Notes under the pieces: generated by a model
Seen by the model: the letters and a program-made list of their open reading frames with translations, nothing else
What the model was told of the DNA's origin: nothing
The model's database searches: none
Made by a program: the position numbers and the translations under genes
In this document: positions 62,736-64,000 of the stretch, piece by piece
Numbering within the stretch: position 1 is the stretch's first letter
How the letters are laid out: every line of letters starts with the position of its first letter
Origin: Microbacterium cremeum
Lineage (GTDB): Bacteria > Actinomycetota > Actinomycetes > Actinomycetales > Microbacteriaceae
Direction of reading: 5' to 3'
DNA length: 64,000 bases
NCBI RefSeq assembly: GCF_015277855.1
Contig: NZ_CP063812.1
Location: 806,001 to 870,000, forward strand

Positions 62736-64000
<1,265 letters not shown>

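Overview
The window looks like chromosome of a high-GC actinobacterium, most probably Microbacteriaceae and close to Microbacterium. The reasons are very GC-rich third codon positions, many GTG starts, the abundance of GGATGCC/GGCATCC words, a RamB-controlled glyoxylate shunt, a hadA-hadB-murB block, a PfkB kinase beside an FBP-domain protein, and interspersed REP-like repeats. No rRNA, phage, transposase, CRISPR or plasmid gene was seen. About 49 protein genes or remnants and three tRNAs can be supported; the two end genes are cut by the window edges.

Layout. 0-2.1 kb: end of an alpha/beta hydrolase, a hairpin-rich spacer and a decayed CobW-type metallochaperone. 2.1-11.1 kb: yajQ, then a maltodextrin operon (malE-malF-malG, lipoprotein amylase, cytoplasmic GH13, nucleotidyltransferase) behind two LacI-type operators. 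11.2-15.2 kb: BASS transporter, a compact tandem-repeat block, FBP-domain protein, sugar kinase, tRNA-Tyr, META lipoprotein, YbaK-like deacylase. 15.2-20.2 kb: a zinc uptake locus with an AztA ATPase divergent from AztB-AztD-AztC-AztD and a Zur-like box between them. 20.4-26.2 kb: membrane protein, FAD oxidoreductase, inositol phosphatase, M23 peptidase. 26.2-36.2 kb: tRNA-Thr/tRNA-Met, Ser/Thr kinase, MalT-like regulator, rhomboid, esterase, CsoR-box/CopB ATPase, DUF2510 protein, TauE exporter. 36.2-40.8 kb: repeat-rich spacer, hadA-hadB-murB, REP cluster, aminotransferase, small membrane protein. 40.8-46.0 kb: LuxR remnant, aceB-aceA and divergent ramB. 46.2-53.3 kb: a glycan utilisation locus (secreted glycoamylase-like enzyme, TetR, GH1, ABC importer) whose two outer promoters carry the same palindrome. 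53.4-54.2 kb: a 182-bp tandem array. 54.2-64 kb: a polyamine/GABA locus (DAO oxidase, PucR, gabT, amine oxidase, Usp, APC permease, aldehyde dehydrogenase).

How it fits together. The cell appears to be a soil or plant-type heterotroph importing maltodextrin, another oligosaccharide and polyamines through locally regulated operons. Both sugar importers lack an ATPase, which implies a shared MsiK-like ATPase elsewhere. Metal homeostasis appears twice (zinc uptake, copper export), each with a visible operator. The most interesting items are the doubled AztD with a divergent ATPase, the shared ACCTT-N8-AAGGT operator of the glycan locus, the repeat families that flank and punctuate that locus, and a 13-copy heptamer array.
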